Shown piece after piece: positions 44,740 through 57,448 of a DNA stretch of 64,000 bases. The position numbers were made by a program, and so were the translations under genes. Numbering within the stretch: position 1 is the first letter of the stretch; each line of letters starts with the position of its first letter. The stretch is from Orobanche coerulescens (lineage: Eukaryota; Streptophyta; Magnoliopsida; Lamiales; Orobanchaceae), in the NCBI GenBank assembly GCA_033398695.1, contig CM065817.1, forward strand, positions 63,848,001-63,912,000, given 5' to 3'. The notes beneath the pieces were generated by a model, which did not search any database, was not told the DNA's origin, and worked only from the letters and a program-made list of their open reading frames with translations.

Positions 44740-46308
44740 TGTAACGCCCTGGCTTTCTTAATTAAAAAGAACGTTACACGGCTCAAATTTTTCCATAAAA
44801 TTTTTATATAAATTCGGAGTATTTGCGGAGGTATTTTAGTCAGTAAATCTTCAATAAAACTCGTTTATTCAAACATCGATGATTTTACAAAAACATGGGA
44901 AATCACATATTCGGACATAGTCCGTTGAAATTATATTCGTTGAAGAACATCAAGTGTTTCGTAAAAATAATAACAATTATGGCGACAACATCTTTTATTC
45001 TTTTGAATTTCATCATGTTGCAAGTATGTATTCATCTTCTGCTTGTCCCGTTCGTCGATTCCTTAGCCTGAAAAACATAAACGACGAGGTGTGAGTACAC
45101 GAGCATACTCAGTGAGATTAAACCCTTATAAATCGTCAAAATCATGTCGTGTAATGCACATAAAACATTCTTATCCGTGTGAGACTCGTCTCGGCTTTCT
45201 TTCATTCTTTCGACCCCTCACGGGTCGTCATGTTACACGACACAACGATGACCGTAACATATTAAAAGCAAGATAACCTCACTCGTTTCTTTGAAATCTT
45301 GAAATATCTTCCTTTGAATTTGGCTCGGTTGTCCTTCTTGGATCCCGGATACGCTTCTCCTAGCACTTGAAAATACTTTTTCATATTTCCGGTCATAAAT
45401 TCTTGATGTAAAATCTGAAATCTCTTTGAGGACTTTTATCAAACACCTTTGAAAAACTGTCAGATTTGAGGTGTCTATTTTATCGGGATTTTTGAGGCCT
45501 TTTTAATTTTTGTAATAGAAATATGTTACGGGCGTTTTAAAGTAGAGGTTCATAGGTTCAAAATGATATATTATATGTACAAAAAAACGTCGGGTAACAT
45601 GTATAAATAGGGGCTCAAATTCGGTTGAAAATCAACCTTACCCGGACAGCTGGAAGCATTATCCGGACAGCTGGAAGCCTTATCCGGACAGCTGGCCGAG
45701 AAGCTTCTGTCGGTCGTGACCGACCTTATCCGGACAGCTGGCCGAGAAGCTTCTGTCGGTCGCGACCGACCTTATCCGGACACCTGACCGAGAAGCTTCT
45801 GTCGGTCATGACCGACCTTATCCGGACAGCTGGACAGCCTTATCCGGATAGTGGTCGAGAAGCTTCTGTCGGCCGTGAACGGCAGCTGTCAGTAGGCATG
45901 TCCGGCGGTGACCGACAGATGTCGGTCAACTTGGCTCATCCGGTTCGACCCCTTCCCGATGTCCAAATTTGATTTTCTGATCTGTTCCGGACTCGTCGGA
46001 GTTAAATATTCGATATGCTCGGAATGAATTTTCGATAATATTAAAATAATAATTTAATATTATTTTTGCATTATAAGTGTTCTGTAATGAAATTTTATCG
46101 TATCAAAATCGTCGGAACTTTTCGAAATCACTTTCATAAATTCTAAAAATGATCCTTATAATTCATTTTGAAATCTTTTCCTTTTAAGTCCTTCATTTTA
46201 TGCTAGGAACGTATCGGTCCAAGTATCAGACAACCTATAAATATTAAAATCAAAATCCATGATCGTTAGCAAAATAAATAGTATTTAAATAAGTATTGGG
46301 GCGTTACA
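44740..46308 (-). mobile_element. LTR H-2
   Basis: 1569 bases, same ends as H-1. Its palindrome cluster is one of the best preserved (CCGGACAGCTGG, GGCAGCTGTC). Confidence 0.87.
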
Positions 46309-47029
46309 ATCCTCCCCCCTTTAAAAAATTTCGTCCTCGAAATTGAGCTTCGTAAAGAACTTTGAAAATCTATATCAAATCTTGTATGAGTATTTTCATC
46401 AATAACTTTAAAAATATCGTGCCAGCAAAAACATCACTTTGAAACCTTTCTCTGAAATCATATTTTGTTCCTTTAGGATAACATTTAAACTTTCACATAT
46501 CTTTTGCCGACACAATCATTCTATACTCATACCGAAATTTTAAGTCTTCATAAAAGAGTGAATGCTTGAAAACATTACCTCGGAGTTGACGTTAGGCAGC
46601 AGCGATGAACCACATATTCTATCGAAAATATAATCATGCCGTAATTATTCGTTATACTTTTAAAAATAAGAAAGTTTTGAAATATCTTGTTTTGTATAAG
46701 TAAATCTTTTTTTTTAAAACCTCCTTAACTGTATAGTCCCATACCTATACAGTCTTGGAATACCTCTCGTTTTGGTGAGAATTCGGTTCAGTCATGTCCC
46801 CCTCCGCCTAAAAGCCTTGTCAGGAGCCGCTCATTGTCCGTGCCCTTTTTCTTATTGCACCGGCAATCACTCCCCTTTCTCGGAGCCCCTCATTGTTCGT
46901 GCCCTTTTCTATTGCACCGGCGATCACTCCCCGCCCTCGTCGGCCCCGGGTGTCACATGTTCACCAGCTTCCGCTTGGTTCATCCCCAAATCTCACCGTA
47001 CTGAGAGAGGACTTGCTCCGATACCATTC
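46309..47029 (-). mobile_element. H internal 2
   Basis: 721 bases, colinear with internal 1, polypurine tract on the left and primer site 47015-47026. Confidence 0.85.
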
Positions 47030-48588
47030 TGTAACGCCCTGGCTTTCTTAATTAAAAAGAACGTTACACGGCTCAAATTTTTCCATAAAATTTTTATATA
47101 AATTCGGAGTATTTGCGGAGGTATTTTAGTCAGTAAATCTTCAATAAAACTCGTTTATTCAAACATCAGTACAGTTTTACAAAAACATGGGAAATCACAT
47201 ATTCGGACATAGTCCGTTGAAATTATATTCGTTGAAGAACATCAAGTGTTTCGTAAAAATAATAACAATTATGGCGACAACATCTTTTATTCTTTAGAAT
47301 TTCATCATGTTGGGAGTATGTATTCATCTTCTGCTTGTCCCGTTCGTCGATTTCTTAGCCTGAAAAACATAAACGACGAGGTGTGAGTACACGAGCATAC
47401 TCAGTGAGATTAAACCCTTATAAATCGTCAAAATCATGTCGTGTAATGCACATAAAACATTCTTATCTGTGTGTGACTCGTCTCGGCTTTCTTTCATTCT
47501 TTCGACCCCTCACGGGTCGTCATGTTACACGACACAACGATGACCGTAACATATTAAAACAGTATAACCTCACCTCGTTTGCTGAAATCTTGAAATATCT
47601 TCCTTTGAATTTGGCTCGGTTGTCCTTCTTGGATCCCGGATACGCTTCTCCTAGCACTTGAAAATACTTTTTCATATTTCCGGTCATAAATTCTTGATGT
47701 AAAATCTGAAATCTCTTTGAGGACTTTTATCAAACACCTTTGAAAAACTGTCAGATTTGAGGTGTCTATTTTATCGGGATTTTTGAGGCCTTTTTAATTT
47801 TTGTAATAGAAATATGTTACGGGCGTTTTAAAGTAGAGGTTCATAGGTTCAAAATGATATATTATATGTACAAAAAAACGTCGGGTAACATGTATAAATA
47901 GGGGCTCAAATTCGGTTGAAAATCAACCTTACCCGACAATGGAAGTATTATCCTGACAGTGGAAGCCTTATCCGACAGTGGGCGAGAAGCTTGTCGGTCG
48001 TGACCGACCTTATCCGACAGTGGCCGAGAAGCTTCGCTTGGTCGCGACCGACCTTATCCGACACTGACCGAGAAGCTTCGTGGTCGTGGTCGACCTTATC
48101 TGGGACAAACCGATGACCTTATCCTGGATAGTGGTCGAGAAACTTCGTCGTCCGTGAACGGCACTGCCGCAGGCATGTCCGCGGTGACCGGCAGATGTCG
48201 GCCAACTTGCTCACCCGGTTCGACCCTTCCCGATGTCCAAATTTGATTTTCCGATCTTAGGACTCGTCGGAGTTAAATATTCGATAAGCTCGGAATGGAT
48301 TTTCGATAATATTAAAATAATAATTTAATATTATTTTTGCAATATAAGTGTTCTCAGAATGAAATTTTATCGTATCAAAATCGTCTAACTTTTCAAATCA
48401 CTTTCATAAATTCAAAAAATGATCCTTATAATTAATTTTGAAATCTTTTCCATTTAAGTCCTTCATTTTATGCTAGGAACGTATCGGTCCAAGTATCAGA
48501 CAACCTATAAATATTAAAATCAAAATCCATGATCGTTAGCAAAATAAATAGTATTTAAATAAGTATTGGGGCGTTACAATCCTCCCCC
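47030..48588 (-). mobile_element. LTR H-3
   Basis: 1559 bases. From about 47930 to 48420 it shows many one- or two-base losses against H-2 at CCGG, CAG and CTG. Confidence 0.86.
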
Positions 48589-49016
48589 CTTTAAAAATTT
48601 TTGTCCTCGAAATTGAGCTTCGTAAAGAACTTTGAAAATCGATATCAAACCTTGTATGAGTATTTTCATCAATAACTTTAAAAATATCATGCCAGCAAAA
48701 ACATCACTTTGAAACCTTTCTTTGAAATCATATTTTGTTCCTTTAGGATAACATTTAAACTTTCACATATCTTTTGCCGACACAATCATTCTATACTCAT
48801 ACCGAAATTTTAAGTCTTCATAAAAGAGTGAATGCTTGAAAACATTACCTCGGAGTCGACGTTGGGCAGCACCGATGAACCACATATTCTATCGAAAATA
48901 TAATCATGCCGTAATTATTCGTTATACTTTTAAAAATAAGAAAGTTTTGAAATATCTTGTTTTGTATAAGTAAATCTTTTTTTTTAAACCTCCTTAACTG
49001 TATAGTCCCATACCTA
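48589..49016 (-). mobile_element. H internal 3, left part
   Basis: Starts with the polypurine tract and is cut at CCCATACCTA by the C composite. About 180 bases here are present again after the composite (54712-54900). Confidence 0.84.
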
Positions 49017-50184
49017 TGTTGTTGCCCAAAATATTTATCCGAAGATTAATACTGCTGGAAGACGGACAAGAAACGACAATTGCGGGAGCACTTCCGAGAG
49101 AAGATAAATAATACATGATTTGCCGGGTTTTTTAGGCCCGGGCTTGAATGCTCTCGCGAGATGATATTAATACAAATATTCGTGGATACAAGTATTAATG
49201 AGAGAAATCTAAATACAATGAGTGTAAAAAGACTCTGTTAATCCGGCTCTTGAGCGAAGCTCGGTGTTCTTCGTCCCCGCCGATCGTCTTCTTGATGAGA
49301 GAGGCCGAGAGAAGAAGTACCGAATGATAGCTGTTGCCAAGTGTTGGAGATAGCCAAGTGCTGGGTGTTTTGCTTCTGTCTAGTGTGCTGAAATCGCGAT
49401 AATGCAGAGAGTTGGCCGAGTGCAGGGTGCCTTGTATATATAGTGGCAGCCGGGTCTTGTCTTCTGGCGGGCGATCGCCTTCCGGCCATTATAATAATGG
49501 GGCGATCGTCTGCCGGCCAATAATATAATGGGGCGATCACCCGGGCTGTCGGGCTAAAGTCCAAGGAAGAGGCTGGCGCCAGCTGGGCGGTCCAATGAGG
49601 AGCCAGCACGCGTCCGGAGTCACTGTCACATGCGGCCCTACTGACAGCTTTCGGCGGAATCACTGACAAATGCAGCCCTACTAACAACTTTCGGCGGCTT
49701 GTCAGCTGGTGGAGAGATTCTGCCAGGCTGTGGTCAATGATCCGAGATTCGCGGATCTTGTCTCGGCTCTTGCACGTGGTGCCAGTCTTGAGGCTCGGCC
49801 TTTGCCGACTGGATGGCCATCGGTGCTGATCGACATGAGGCGGTCGTCTCTAGCTGGTCATCAGAGGTCGCCATCGGCCAGTCGCTGAGGGTCGGCATCG
49901 GTCGGTCACCAAGGGTCGGTCGGCAGATGCCGAGAGAGGATCGCCCGCTTGTCGGTCGCCAGTAGTCGGTCGCCGAGTACCGAGTGACGATCGTATCTGA
50001 GGTCGATCGCTCGGCACCGGGACTTGTCCTGGGACCTTCGGTTGGCCGATTTAGCTTGTCCGCTGGGTTAAGGCTCGGCCGCCTGGTCGCTGGTCGGCAG
50101 TTCTGCCTTGGCTGCTCGGCAGTGGCTAGGTCGCCCGATCTCCGAGGCGATCGCCGGTCGGAGAGTGTAATTCTTGACACAACA
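49017..50184 (-). mobile_element. LTR C-1 (3' LTR, minus)
   Basis: TGTTGTTGCCC to TTGACACAACA on the plus strand, 1168 bases; on the minus strand TGTTGTGTCAAGAATTA..GGGCAACAACA. Rich in CGATCG motifs. Polypurine tract on the minus strand at 50189-50196 (GGGGGGC). Clade not assigned. Confidence 0.85.
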
Positions 50185-50513
50185 ATTGCCCCCCAGCTTG
50201 CTCCTATGTTGAAGACATGGGGCGAGGTGGTTCTTGCTGGGCGATCGTGTAAGATGAGGACGGGCGATCTTGCTGAGCTGACTTAGGATTCATACTTGGG
50301 CTATCATGGTCGATTGGCTAGCTATCTTTCGGTCTTGTACCTTCAACAAACAACATTGGCCGATCCCCCTCGAAAACTTGATGGTTTCGCTTGTTTGAGG
50401 AATCGTGCACAGTCGCGGAATTCGATGGACCGACTCCATGACCGTGTCTTGGTGCGCGAAGACATTGAGTGTCTCGTGGCTCACTTTATTATGAGGGTCC
50501 TCTATTAGGCTGC
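50185..50513 (-). mobile_element. 3' untranslated tail of C-1 and unassigned sequence
   Basis: To about 50356 it is the inverse of 53384-53553. The remaining 157 bases before D match nothing else in the window and show no coding motif; probably more of the C internal region. Confidence 0.6.
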
Positions 50514-50877
50514 TGTCACGACCCGATATGTCGTGTCCGTGTTGACCGTCCAAATGAGGCGTGCCTTCTGGTTAGCTTGCCACAAGCGGGGTAAAGGGGG
50601 CGACATTAGCGTTAAGGCGTTGTTTGCCCGGATGCATTGGTCTGGCCGAGTCAGGCATGCCGACCCTGTTTAGTCCGGAGAGCTTGTCGCTAGTCGAGGA
50701 CTTGACTATGAAGGGGATCGTTGCTGGTAGGGCACAACTGGTCGGGGATTAATGCCGTCTCCCTGATGAGCCCATGGCAGGGCGAAACCAGTTGGCATGC
50801 TATGAGGGATAGGCTGGTCTCGGGGTGTGAGGGCCCCTGGGACGCCGCACGGGCTTCGGAACTCCCGTCCCGTGACA
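50514..50877 (+). mobile_element. 5' LTR of D
   Basis: TGTCACGACCCGATATG to CCCGTCCCGTGACA. No clear TATA box. Confidence 0.85.
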
Positions 50878-50879
50878 CA

Positions 50880-50892
50880 TGGTATCAGAGCC
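50880..50892 (+). other. Primer-binding site of D
   Basis: TGGTATCAGAGCC two bases after the LTR, an exact match to the usual plant initiator Met-tRNA site. Confidence 0.9.
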
Positions 50893-51446
50893 AAAACCTC
50901 TCTCAGTACGGCATGGTTCGGGTGTGGTAAAGTTCTGCCGAAACCGATGAGGGCGGGGAGTGAACGCCGGTGCAAAGAGGGCACGGACAAAGTGCGGCTC
51001 CTGACAAGGCTTCTAGGCGGAGAACATGAACCGATTCTATGCCGGAATGAGAGGTGGTCCTAGGCTTGTGAGATCAGACGGTCCGGTCTGTGGACACACT
51101 TGTATTGCGAACTTTTGGTAGCTCCACCTTTCGGTGACCGGGGTGTATGAGCGTGGATCATCGTGGGCCATTGTGGAACCTCGACATGCGGGAAAAATGC
51201 AGCGGCGAGGGAATGCCGTTCAACCGAGGTACTAACGCCAGGAAGCGCATAGGGTGAAGGTTGATGTCGATTGGTGATGCAGTATGTACGTGGCGCACTG
51301 CGGGCTAGCGCGAGGCGCGCGAGTGAAGAGCCTGTCCATCTGGGGATGGTGCCGTATGTGTTTGGCCACGATCGTTTTGTGTGCGTGAGGCAATACAGTG
51401 TGCGGAAAGAAACATTCTTCCCCAGCATGAGGACGTGCTGCGATTT

Positions 51447-51459
51447 GGGTGGGGGAGGA
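51447..51459 (+). other. Polypurine tract of D
   Basis: GGGTGGGGGAGGA immediately before the 3' LTR. Confidence 0.87.
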
Positions 51460-51807
51460 TGTCACGACCCAATATGTCGTGACTGTGTTGACCGTCCAAA
51501 TGAGGCGTGCCTTCTGGTTAGCTTGCCGCAAGCGGGGTAAAGGGGGCGACATTAGCGTTAAGGCGTTGTTTGCCCGGATGCATTGGTCTGGCCGAGTCAG
51601 GCATGCCGACCCGGTTTAGTCCAGAGAGCTTGTCGCTATGAAGGGGATCGTTGCTGGTAGGGCACAACTGGTCGGGGACTAATGCCGTCTCCCTGATGAG
51701 CCCATGGCAGGGCGAAACCAGTTGGCATGCTATGAGGGATAGGCTGGTCTCGGGGTGTGAGGGCCCCTGGGACGCCGCACGGGCTTCGGAACTCCCGTCC
51801 CGTGACA
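51460..51807 (+). mobile_element. 3' LTR of D
   Basis: Colinear with the 5' LTR apart from one deletion and a handful of substitutions. Confidence 0.85.
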
Positions 51808-52659
51808 ACTGGCCACTATGAGTTCAAGTATGCCAAAGTCCGACCTCATCCAACGGATTAAGGAAGGAGTCCAACAAGACGCCCAACTGAAAGATCTTTT
51901 GGACAAAATAAGGCAAGGCAAAACAAGGCGATTTTGGGAGGAAGATGGTATCGTACGCACCATCGGCGATCGGATATTTGTGCCTAAGTGGGGAAAACTT
52001 CGGAAGGAAATCATAAAAGAGTGCCATGATACTAAGTGGTCTGGTCACCCAGGAATCGAACGCACCACTGCACTCGTGCAGGCCTCATACTATTGGCCGC
52101 AAATGAGGGACGAAATTGAAGCCTACGTGAAGACTTGTCTTGTGTGCCAGCAAGACAAGAATGAGCAGAATCTGCCGGCAGGATTGTTGGAGCCCCTGCC
52201 CATTGCATCAAGGCCCTGGGAGAGTGTGTCTATGGACTTCATCACAACTCTCCCGAAATCAGAAGGATTCGGAAGCATCATGGTGGTGGTGGACCGATAC
52301 AGTAAGTATGCTACTTTCATTGCCACATCACCCGATTGCAATGCTAATGAAGCTGCCCGTCTATTCTTCAAACATATCATCAAACTTTGGGGGATTCCTT
52401 TAAGTATTGTGAGTGATCGAGACCCTCGATTCACTGGACGATTTTGGAGAGAACTATTCGAGCTATTGGGAACCGACCTCAAGTTCTCGACAAGTTTCCA
52501 TCCCCAAACAGACGGACAGACCGAACGAATCAATGCTTTGCTAGAACTATATTTAAGGCACTATGTAAGCGCCCATCAGAAGGACTGGCCAAGATTACTT
52601 GATGTGGCCCAGTTCTCTTACAATCTGCAGAAAAGCGAGGCAACCGGTAAGTCCCCTTT
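51808..52659 (+). pseudogene. pol: Integrase fragment, Galadriel-like chromovirus
   Basis: Open frame starting right after D. The zinc site HDTKWSGHPG / CLVCQQ is followed by the core: SMDFITTLPKSEGFGS with the first Asp, IVSDRDPRFTGRFW with the second, and HPQTDGQTERINALLELYL with the Glu. It ends abruptly after ATGKSPF where the Copia LTR begins; the last codons of the open frame (to 52723) are read from that LTR. RNase H, reverse transcriptase and the carboxyl end are missing. The style (DLKFSTSFHPQTDG, VAQFSYNLQKSEATGKSPF) recalls Galadriel-type elements and differs from the Tekay integrases nearby. It may be the autonomous relative of G or D. Confidence 0.86.
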
Positions 52660-53384
52660 CGTGTATCTAATACAGCTAGCTCCAATGCTTTGGCCAAAGA
52701 CTTATGATCTCATCTGCCAATAACCGCATAGGACATATAACCCGTTCACTAACAGGAGAAAGAATTCTATCTTGGTATTCAGTAGGACCTGCTACTTGCC
52801 CGTCAAGATGCACGTCGAGGTTGACCCCCGCCTTCCGGTTTACAAGGTCGAACTACTCTAATGAAAATCTTGACGTCACAAGCACATCCCTACTAAATCC
52901 TCAAGTCGAAGGTTCACGAATACCTATCACAACCTTTCGATTCCGTCATTGACTGTCCCGGAGTGGAATCCGTGTGACGAATCGAGGGTGAGTCGGTTCG
53001 AGTATACTAATCTAATTAGCATACCTATAACGTGTGCTCCCACTAACCATTAGTGTTCGACAGGCACTCTCCATGTCAAAGAACACGTCATACAAGTCTT
53101 CACATAAACTTAACGCCAAGTCAAGTTTCATCGACTTGCGAACGATTAAGTATTTGAGCTATAAACCTATCCAGTGCCGACCCCCTTATCCAATAAGTAG
53201 TGGAACGTTTTCCTCTCAAATACACGGACTAATTTCTATATGTTTATTTACGAGTTAGGAATGCCAGTAACTACCAGTAAATAAAGAAACATTCATTTGC
53301 CTTATATAAATGGTTTACAAAATTACAAGTACAATGCCCTCACTCAACAACCTCTGAGTGGCATTCGATGGCATACTCCTAACA
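52660..53384 (-). mobile_element. Copia-type LTR copy 2 (truncated)
   Basis: Matches 36779-37499 with few differences and ends at the same CATACTCCTAACA. About 180 bases found in copy 1 are missing at its left, where it joins the integrase. Confidence 0.72.
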
Positions 53385-53553
53385 TGTTGTTTTTGCAGGT
53401 ACGAGACCGATAGATAGCTAGCCAATCGACCATGATAGCCCAAGTCCGAATCCTAAGTCAGCTCAGCAAGATCGCCCGTCCTCATCTTACACGATCGCCA
53501 GCAAGAACCACCTCGCCCCATGTCTTCAACATAGGAGCAAGCTGGGGGGCAAT
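53385..53553 (+). mobile_element. 3' tail and polypurine tract of C-2
   Basis: Inverse of 50185-50356; GCTGGGGGGC (53541-53550) is the polypurine tract. Confidence 0.8.
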
Positions 53554-54711
53554 TGTTGTGTCAAGAATTACACACTCCGACCGGTGATCGCCTCGGAGAT
53601 CGGGCGACCTAGCCACTGCCGAGCATCCAAGGCAGAACTGCCGACCAGTGACCAGGCGGCCGAGCCTTTACCCAGCGGACAAGCTAAATCGGCCAACCGA
53701 AGGTCCAAGGACAAGTCCCGGTGCCGAGCGATCGACATCAAATACGATAGTCTCTCGGTACTCGGCGACCGACTCCTAGCGACCGACAAGCGGACGATCA
53801 TCTCTAGGCACCGGCCGACCGACCCTTGGTGACCGACTAATGCCGACCCTCAGCAACGGGCCGATGGCGACCTCTGATGACCAGCTAGAGACGACCGCCT
53901 CATGTCGATCAGCGCCGATGGCCATCCGGTCGGCAAAGGCCGAGCCTCAGGACAGACACCACGTGCAAGGGCCGAGACAAGATCCGTGAATCTCGGATCA
54001 TTGACCACAGCCTGGCAGAATCTTTCCACCAGCCGACAAGCCGCCGAAAGTTGTCAGTAGGGCCGAATGTGACTAACTCCGGACGCATGTTGGCTCTTCA
54101 TTGGACCGCCCCGCTGGCAGCCGGCTGTAGCCTTGGACTTTAGGCAGACTGCCAGCCACTGCCTTGGACTTTAGCCCGACAGCCCGGGTGATCGCCTCAT
54201 TATAATATTGGCCGGCAGACGATCGCCCCATTATTATAATGGCCGGAAGGCGAACGCCCGCCAGAAGACAAGACCCGGCTGCCACTATATATACAAGGCA
54301 CCCTGCACTCGACCAACTCTCTGGCATTATCGCGATTTCAGCACACTAGACAGAATCAATACTCAGCACTTGGCTATCTCCAACTCTTGGCAACAGCTAT
54401 CATTCGGTACTTTCTTCTCGCGGCATCTCTCGCCAAGCAGACGATCGGCAGGGACGAAGAACACCGAGCTTCGCTCAAGAGCCGGATTAACAGAGTCTTT
54501 TTACACTCATTGTATCTAGATTTCTCACATTAATACTTGTATCCACGAATATTTGTATTAATAACTTCTCGCGAGAGCATTCAAGCCCGGGCCTAACAAA
54601 CCCGGCAAATCTTGTATTATTTATCTTCTCTCGGAAGTGCTCCCGCAATTGTTGTTTGTTGTCCGTTTCCAGCAGTATTTAATCTTCGGATAGATATTTT
54701 GGGCAACAACA
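53554..54711 (+). mobile_element. LTR C-2 (3' LTR, plus)
   Basis: TGTTGTGTCAAGAATTA to GGGCAACAACA, 1158 bases. TATATATAC at about 54286 is the probable TATA box, about 425 bases from the end. Confidence 0.85.
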
Positions 54712-55184
54712 GAGTGAATGCTTGAAAACATTACCTCGGAGTCGACGTTGGGCAGCAGCGATGAACCACATATTCTATCGAAAATATAATCATGCCGTAA
54801 TTATTCGTTATACTTTTAAAAATAAGAAAGTTTTGAAATATCTTGTTTTGTATAAGTAAATCTTTTTTTTTAAACCACCTAAAATTTATAGTCCCATACC
54901 TATACAGTCTTGGAATACCTCTCGTTCTGGTGAGAATTCGGTTCAGTCATGTCCCCCTCCGCCTAGAAGCCTTGTCAGGAGCCGCTCATTGTCCGTGCCC
55001 TTTTTCTTATTGCACCGGCAATCACTCCCCTTTCTCGGAGCCGCTCATTATCCGTGCCCTTTTCTATTGCAACGGCGATCACTCCCCGCCCTCGTCGGCC
55101 CCGGGTGTCACATGTTCACCAGCTTCCGCTTGGTTCATCCCCAACCCTCACCGTACTGAGAGAGGACTTGCTCCGATACCATTC
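54712..55184 (-). mobile_element. H internal 3/4, right part
   Basis: Resumes H at GAGTGAATGCTTG, which lies about 180 bases before the left break, and continues to primer site 55170-55181. Confidence 0.84.
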
Positions 55185-56731
55185 TGTAACGCCCTGGCTT
55201 TCTTAATTAAAAAGAACGTTACACGGCTCAAATTTTTCCATAAATTTTTTATATAAATTCGGAGTATTTGCGGAGGTATTTTAGTCGGTAAATCTTCAAT
55301 AAAACTCGTTTATTCAAACATCAGTACAGTTTTACAAAAACATGGGAAATCACTTATTCGAACATAGTCCGTTGAAATTATATTCGTTGAAGAACATCAA
55401 GTGTTTCGTAAAAATAATAACAATTATGGCGACAACATCTTTTATTCTTTAGAATTTCATCATGTTGGGAGTATGTATTCATCTTCTGCTTGTCCCGTTC
55501 GTCGATTCCTTAGCCTGAAAAACATAAACGACGAGGTGTGAGTACACGAGCATACTCAGTGAGATTAAACCCTTATAAATCGTCAAAATCATGTCGTGTA
55601 ATGCACATAAAACATTCTTATCTGTGTGAGACTCGTCTCGGCTTTCTTTCATTCTTTCGACCCCTCACGGGTCGTCATGTTACACGACACAACGATGACC
55701 GTAACATATTAAAACAGTATAACCTCACCTCGCTTGTCAAATCTTGAAATATCTTCCTTTGAATTTGGCTCGGTTGTCCTTCTTGGATCCCGGATACGCT
55801 TCTCCTAGCACTTGAAAATACTTTTTCATATTTCCGGTCATAAATTCTTGATGTAAAATCTGAAATCTCTTTGAGGACTTTTATCAAACACCTTTGAAAA
55901 ACTGTCAGATTTGAGATGTCTATTTTATCGGGATTTTTAAGGCCTTTTTAATTTTTGTAATAGAAATATGTTACGGGCTTTTAAAGTAGAGGTTCATAGG
56001 TTCAAAATGATATATTATATGTACAAAAATACGTCCGGTAACATGTATAAATAGGGGCTCAAATTCGGTTGAAAATCAACCTTACCCGGACAAATGGAAG
56101 CATTATCCTGACAAACCGAAGCCTTATCCTGACAAATGGCCGAGAAACTTCGGTTGCCAGACCGACATTACCCTGATACCGCCGAGAAGCTTCGTTTGGC
56201 CGCGACCGACCTTATCCGACACCGACCGAGAAGCTTCGTTGCCGTGGACCGACCCTATCCTGACACCGACAAGATTATCCTGATAGTGGTCGAGAAGCTT
56301 CGCCGCCGTGGACTGCAATGCCGGTAGGCATGTCCGCGGTGACCTACAGATGTCGGCCAACTTGGCTCACCTGGTTCGACCCCTTCCCGATGTCCAAATT
56401 CGATTTTCCGATCTGCTCCGACTGCGTGAGTTAAATCTTCGATATGCTCGGAATGGATTTTCGATAATATTAAAATAATAATTTAATATTATTTTTGCAA
56501 TATAAGTGTTCAGAATGAAATTTTATCGTATCAAAATCGTCTAACTTTTCAAATCACTTTCATAAATTCTAAAAATGATCCTTATAATTCATTTTGAAAT
56601 CTTTTCCTTTTAAGTCCTTCATTTTATGGTAGGAACGATCGGTCCAAGTATCGCACAACCTATAAATATTAAAATCAAAATCCATGATCGTTAGCAAAAT
56701 AAATAGTATTTAAATAAGTATTGGGGCTACA
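55185..56731 (-). mobile_element. LTR H-4
   Basis: 1547 bases. The palindrome cluster (56085-56360) is the most altered of all copies, with CCTGACAAATGG for CCGGACAGCTGG; the end reads GGGGCTACA. Confidence 0.85.
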
Positions 56732-57448
56732 ATCCTCCCCTTTAAAAAATTTCGTCCTCGAAATTGAGCTTCGTAAAGAACTTTGAAAATCTATATCAAA
56801 CCTTGTATGAGTATTTTCATCAATAACTTTAAAAATATCGTGCCAGCAAAAACATCACTTTGAAATCTTTCTTTGAAATCATATTTTGTTCCGTTAGGAT
56901 AACATTTAAACTTTCACATATCTTTTGCCGACACAATCATTCTATACTCATACCGAAATTTTAAGTCTTCATAAAAGAGTGAATGCTTGAAAACATTACC
57001 TCGGAGTCGACATTGGGCAGCAGCGATGAACCACATATTCTATCGAAAATATAATCATGCCGTAATTATTCGTTATAATTTTAAAAATAAGAAAGTTTTG
57101 AAATATCTTGTTTTGTATAAGTAAATCTTTTTTTTAAACCTCCTTAACTGTATAGTCCCATACCTATACAGTCTTGGAATACCTCTCGCTCTGGTGAGAA
57201 TTCGGTTCAGTCATGTCCCCCTCCGCCTAGAAGCCTTGTCAGGAGCCGCTCATTGTCCGTGCCCTTTTTCTTATTGCACCGGCGATCACTCCCCTTTCTC
57301 GGAGCCGCTCATTGTCCGTGCCCTTTTCTATTGCACCGGCGATCACTCCCCGCCCTAGTCGGCCCCGGGTGTCACATGTTCACCAGCTCCCGCTTGGTTC
57401 ATCCCCAAATCTCACCATACTGAGAGAGGACTTGCTCCGATACCATTC
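56732..57448 (-). mobile_element. H internal 4
   Basis: 717 bases, polypurine tract left, primer site 57434-57445; no coding. Confidence 0.85.

Larger units (their letters stand above)
50514..51807 (+). mobile_element. Miniature LTR element D (TRIM-like)
   Basis: LTRs of 364 and 348 bases (TGTCACGACCC..CCGTGACA) flank 582 non-coding bases. Primer site TGGTATCAGAGCC and polypurine tract are both present, so it is a complete structure only 1.29 kb long. LTR terminal sequence resembles element G. The 3' LTR lacks about 16 bases around AGTCGAGGACTTG. Flanks (GCTGC left, ACTGG right) do not form a target duplication. Confidence 0.85.
49017..54711. mobile_element. Composite with inverted C LTR ends
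   Basis: Both ends are C LTRs in opposite orientation, each with its own polypurine tract facing inward, so two 3' ends point outward. Arms 49017-50356 and 53384-54711 are inverted repeats of about 1.33 kb; the spacer holds D, an integrase piece and a truncated Copia LTR. No target duplication; instead about 180 bases of H flank are duplicated. It is a recombination product, not a single insertion. Confidence 0.82.

Noticed and set aside
49017..54711. Inverted-repeat DNA transposon (foldback or Mutator-like)
   Set aside because: Arms are LTRs with polypurine tracts and there is no target duplication or transposase; a recombined LTR composite fits better.
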